A DNA stretch of 64,000 nucleotides, taken from contig NZ_GL890993.1 of the NCBI RefSeq assembly GCF_000212855.1, positions 478,211 to 542,210 of the forward strand, given 5' to 3'. Both the position numbers and the translations under genes were made by a program. Within the stretch, counting starts at the first letter, position 1; each line of letters opens with the position of its first letter. The notes beneath the pieces were generated by a model. The model was not told the origin of the DNA. It was given only the letters and a program-made list of their open reading frames with translations, and made no database searches. Source of the stretch: Streptococcus sanguinis SK355. Lineage in GTDB: Bacteria; Bacillota; Bacilli; Lactobacillales; Streptococcaceae. This document shows positions 61,714 through 64,000 of this stretch, piece by piece.

Positions 61714-61762
61714 AGAACATTTTCGCCCAAACAGCTAAGGCTACTTTTATAGCTGATGTTCT
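61714..61762 (-). promoter_or_regulatory. Structured rpsD leader, candidate S4 autoregulatory element
   Basis: The roughly 150-base leader can fold AGAACAT (5') with ATGTTCT (3') enclosing CAGCTA/TAGCTG. Upstream lies TTTACT-17-TACAAT. S4 leaders that bind S4 are known in Firmicutes; that this one does so is inferred. Confidence 0.5.
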
Positions 61763-61845
61763 GTTGACGAGCTCCATGCTTTCCTGCTGCTATTTCACAC
61801 AAGGGCTATTGTACCATGAATAAAGTCAAAAGTAAAGGGACTTAT

Positions 61846-61873
61846 GCAAAAAATCAAGCCAAAAGGCTTGATT
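61846..61873 (-). terminator. Terminator of the ABC importer operon
   Basis: AATCAAGCC/GGCTTGATT perfect stem, loop TTTT, T-run on minus. Confidence 0.9.
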
Positions 61874-61913
61874 AAAGTTATTTCTAGAAAGTAAAGGAAT
61901 TCAGGCAGTTGCT

Positions 61914-62636
61914 TCACACTCCCAAAATCTTCAAAATCTCCTGCTTGTATCGTAGCTTCTGCAATTCCTTATCCTCGTTGTCTAACCAGACCAGCTGGAG
62001 ATCTGCAACAATTTGCCCAGGCCGATTTTTCAGAATATAGATACGGTCACTGAGAGCCAGAGCTTCCTCGATGCTATGAGTGATAAGGAGAGTTGTCAGA
62101 CCCAGCCTACGATGAATATCCAGATACCAAGCGTGTAGCTCCATCTTGGTCAGCTCATCCAAAGCACTAAAGGCCTCGTCTAGAAGAAATAGCTTGTGAC
62201 CGAACATATAGGTTCGTAGCAGAGCCACGCGCTGCCGCATCCCCCCGCTCAGTTCATGTGGATACTTGTCTGCCACATCAAAAAGCCCGAACTCCTTCAA
62301 AATCTGACTTGCCTGCTCCGTCGCTTCCTTTTTGGATACCTTTCGGATTAAGAGAGGCAAGATGACATTCCCCAGCACCGTCTTGTGCTCCAGCAGCAAG
62401 TCCTTCTGTAGCATGTAGCTCACGCGACCCTTGGGATTTTCCTGTCCGTCTAGGACAATCCTACCCGTCTGGACCTCCAAAATCCCCGCAATCAGATTAA
62501 AGAGGGTCGTTTTCCCGACTCCACTAGGCCCCAAAATCGCTACAACCTGGCCTGCTTCTACCTCTAGGCTGATGTCTTTCAAAATCTGCTGCTCATCGTA
62601 AGCATAGCTTACATTTTCAAGTTTAATTTCTGTCAT
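61914..62636 (-). CDS. ABC transporter ATP-binding protein (NitT/TauT, ThiZ-like)
   Basis: 240 residues with Walker A LGPSGVGKTT, Q-loop MLQKDLL, signature LSGGMRQRVAL, Walker B LFLLDEAFSALD, and H-loop LLITHSIEEAL. Powers import with the solute-binding protein and permease beside it. Its start abuts the previous stop. Last gene of the operon. Confidence 0.92.
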   Translation of the reverse strand: MTEIKLENVSYAYDEQQILKDISLEVEAGQVVAILGPSGVGKTTLFNLIAGILEVQTGRIVLDGQENPKGRVSYMLQKDLLLEHKTVLGNVILPLLIRKVSKKEATEQASQILKEFGLFDVADKYPHELSGGMRQRVALLRTYMFGHKLFLLDEAFSALDELTKMELHAWYLDIHRRLGLTTLLITHSIEEALALSDRIYILKNRPGQIVADLQLVWLDNEDKELQKLRYKQEILKILGV

Positions 62637-63634
62637 TATTTTATATAATCGTTGCTGAATCCCTTGTCCCTCAAGTCATTGTCCACGATACCTTTATCCT
62701 TGGCCCATTTGTAAAAGGCATTCCAGCGGCTAGCCTCAAACTGACCCCACTTGTCCTTATCCGATGCATATTGCTCGGACAAATATTTTTGGGAATCCAA
62801 GACAAAGTCACGCTTGCTTTTCAACTCTGGCGCATGCTTGATTAAAATATCCGCTGCTTCTTCAGGGTGCTCCATAGCATATTGATAGCCCTTCTTGATA
62901 GCCTGCAGGACTTTTTTCGCCTCTTCCGGATTCTTCTTCAGGTAGTCATTATTGGCAATGATGACTGGAGAATAGTAGTCAAACTCCTTTACATAGTCCT
63001 TCATATAAAAGAAATTTGTATCCATGCCCTGAGTTTGAGCCATGATGCCGTCCCAGCCATGATAAATCCACGCTGCATCAAACAAGCCATTTTCAATCGG
63101 CGTAATTGAGTTGGAATCGTTGTTGGGAACTTTTTCCACTTCATCAAACTGACCTCCTTGGCTTTCAACCAAGGTTTTGAGCATGCCCAGCTCCACCGGA
63201 TCATTCCAGGTGCCATATTTCTTGCCAGCCAGATCCTTAGGACTTGTAATCCCTGCAGATTTTTTGGAAATAATGCCCGAAGTATTATGCTCTACAATAG
63301 CCGCGACAGCTGTGATTTCTGCGCCCTTATCCAGTTTTTTAGCCATAGAGTCCTGGAAATAAATACCAAAAGGTGCCTTGCCATTGATAATCAGATCCGA
63401 ACTGCTATCTTCAGGCGGCAACTTGATATCCACATCCACGCCTGCTTCCTTGAAGTAGCCCTTTTCCTGAGCCACATAAAGGCCGGTATGGTTGGTGTTA
63501 GGTGACCAGTCTAGGATAAAATCAATCTTTTTATCCTTCTTAGCTGACTTCGAGCCTGACTGACTGCAGGCCGCTAGACTAAAGATAGATACGGCAGCCA
63601 AACCTGCCAGCAGCATTTTGTAACTTTTTTTCAT
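62636..63634 (-). CDS. ABC transporter substrate-binding lipoprotein (NMT1/THI5-like)
   Basis: 332 residues. Lipoprotein signal with lipobox LAAC, then an NMT1/THI5-type binding domain (DFILDWSPNTNHTGLYVAQE; GYFKEAGVDVDI). Such proteins bind thiamine pyrimidine precursors in the ThiXYZ systems; nitrate or sulfonate relatives exist. WSPNTNHTG favours the ThiY group. ATG 63634 follows AGAGGATAATA; the longer frame overlaps the permease gene. Confidence 0.88.
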   Translation of the reverse strand: MKKSYKMLLAGLAAVSIFSLAACSQSGSKSAKKDKKIDFILDWSPNTNHTGLYVAQEKGYFKEAGVDVDIKLPPEDSSSDLIINGKAPFGIYFQDSMAKKLDKGAEITAVAAIVEHNTSGIISKKSAGITSPKDLAGKKYGTWNDPVELGMLKTLVESQGGQFDEVEKVPNNDSNSITPIENGLFDAAWIYHGWDGIMAQTQGMDTNFFYMKDYVKEFDYYSPVIIANNDYLKKNPEEAKKVLQAIKKGYQYAMEHPEEAADILIKHAPELKSKRDFVLDSQKYLSEQYASDKDKWGQFEASRWNAFYKWAKDKGIVDNDLRDKGFSNDYIK

Positions 63635-63678
63635 TATTATCCTCTTTTCTTTCTTCGGAAAATAGCAGAGCTGAGCTC

Positions 63679-64000
63679 CTATTTCCACTTAATGACATAT
63701 TTTTCACTGACAGCCACCAGCTTCATCCCCAGAAGACTGATAACCGAAACCAATATGATAATGGCAAACATGGTATCGTACTGGAAAAGTTTCTTAGACT
63801 GAATCATATAAACACCCAAGCCTTCAAAACCGCCCAGCCATTCGGAAACCACGGTCGTGATAAAGGCATAAGATACACTGACGCGCAAGCCCGCATAGAA
63901 ATAAGGCAAGCTAGCTGGAATCTTAAAATGCCAGAGAATCTGCCAGCGATTGGCCTGCATAAGCTCAAAGAGAGTCAAGGTGTCTCTGTCACAATGCCGA
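63679..64000 (-). CDS. ABC transporter permease (C-terminal part, cut by window edge)
   Basis: The frame is open to the right edge, so only about 107 C-terminal residues are seen. They hold the EAA loop that contacts the ATPase (MQANRWQILWHFKIPASLPY) and two or three membrane segments, as in ThiX/SsuC-type permeases. The listed Leu (TTG) at 63978 is internal, not the start. A TPP riboswitch, if present, would lie beyond the edge. Confidence 0.9.
   Translation of the reverse strand, partial: RHCDRDTLTLFELMQANRWQILWHFKIPASLPYFYAGLRVSVSYAFITTVVSEWLGGFEGLGVYMIQSKKLFQYDTMFAIIILVSVISLLGMKLVAVSEKYVIKWK

Overview
The window is low-GC Firmicute DNA that reads as an oral Streptococcus, most likely S. 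sanguinis or a close relative. The reasons are the pairing of a complete type IV pilus (pil) locus with a type VII (Ess) secretion locus, a dltXABCD operon, an sczA/czcD-like pair, streptococcal L32/L33, and AGGAGG-type ribosome sites throughout. Species is inferred from gene content, not from a search.

Layout. 1-7.1 kb: T7SS genes esxA, esaA, essA, esaB, essB and the start of essC, all on the minus strand; essC runs off the left edge. 7.1-11.4 kb: housekeeping genes (hisS, a DUF59/MIP18 gene, ilvD behind a CodY-like box, rpmF-rpmG). 11.5-16.2 kb: an XRE regulator with a membrane partner, a SepM-like PDZ/Lon-type protease, two paralogous membrane proteins and a small glucosaminidase-like protein. 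16.2-33.6 kb: the pil locus read right to left: pilF, pilT, pilG, pilE1, pilE2, pilA, pilB, pilC, pilM, pilN, pilO, three lineage-specific genes and pilD. 33.6-34.7 kb: about 1.1 kb without a convincing gene but rich in signals (a CiaR-type box, a candidate small RNA with its own terminator, dyads). 34.7-42.3 kb: zinc exporter with TetR regulator, MFS transporter, S41-like peptidase, DNA glycosylase, lipoprotein, DeoR regulator, HAD phosphatase, GNAT. 42.3-46.8 kb: dltXABCD. 47-49 kb: PadR/DUF1700/DUF4097 envelope operon. 49.1-52.2 kb: LD-carboxypeptidase-like gene and a VTC-domain/DUF4353-lipoprotein pair. 52.4-56.6 kb: YhgE/Pip membrane protein with twin operators, a frameshifted lipoprotein gene, a TetR gene. 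56.7-60.8 kb: four-gene operon (Rossmann reductase, metallo-beta-lactamase-fold hydrolase, adenylate-forming ligase, FabH-like ketosynthase) resembling the logic of ole/beta-lactone pathways. 60.9-64 kb: rpsD with a structured leader, then an ABC importer of the NMT1/THI5 type cut by the right edge.

How the parts fit: much of the window is cell-surface equipment (T7SS, pili, D-alanylation, lipoproteins, envelope-stress operons), punctuated by core genes. The most notable observations are: (1) pilA and an unrelated lipoprotein gene at 55.2 kb both have a well-placed ATG one base out of frame with an intact protein, and both would be repaired by one extra A in an identical G-A6-G tract; (2) the ketosynthase/ligase/reductase/hydrolase operon, which looks like an undescribed fatty-acyl-derived product pathway; (3) a candidate small RNA and a CiaR-type box divergent from pilF; (4) several near-perfect operator dyads next to regulators. 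I saw no tRNA, rRNA, CRISPR array, insertion sequence or prophage.
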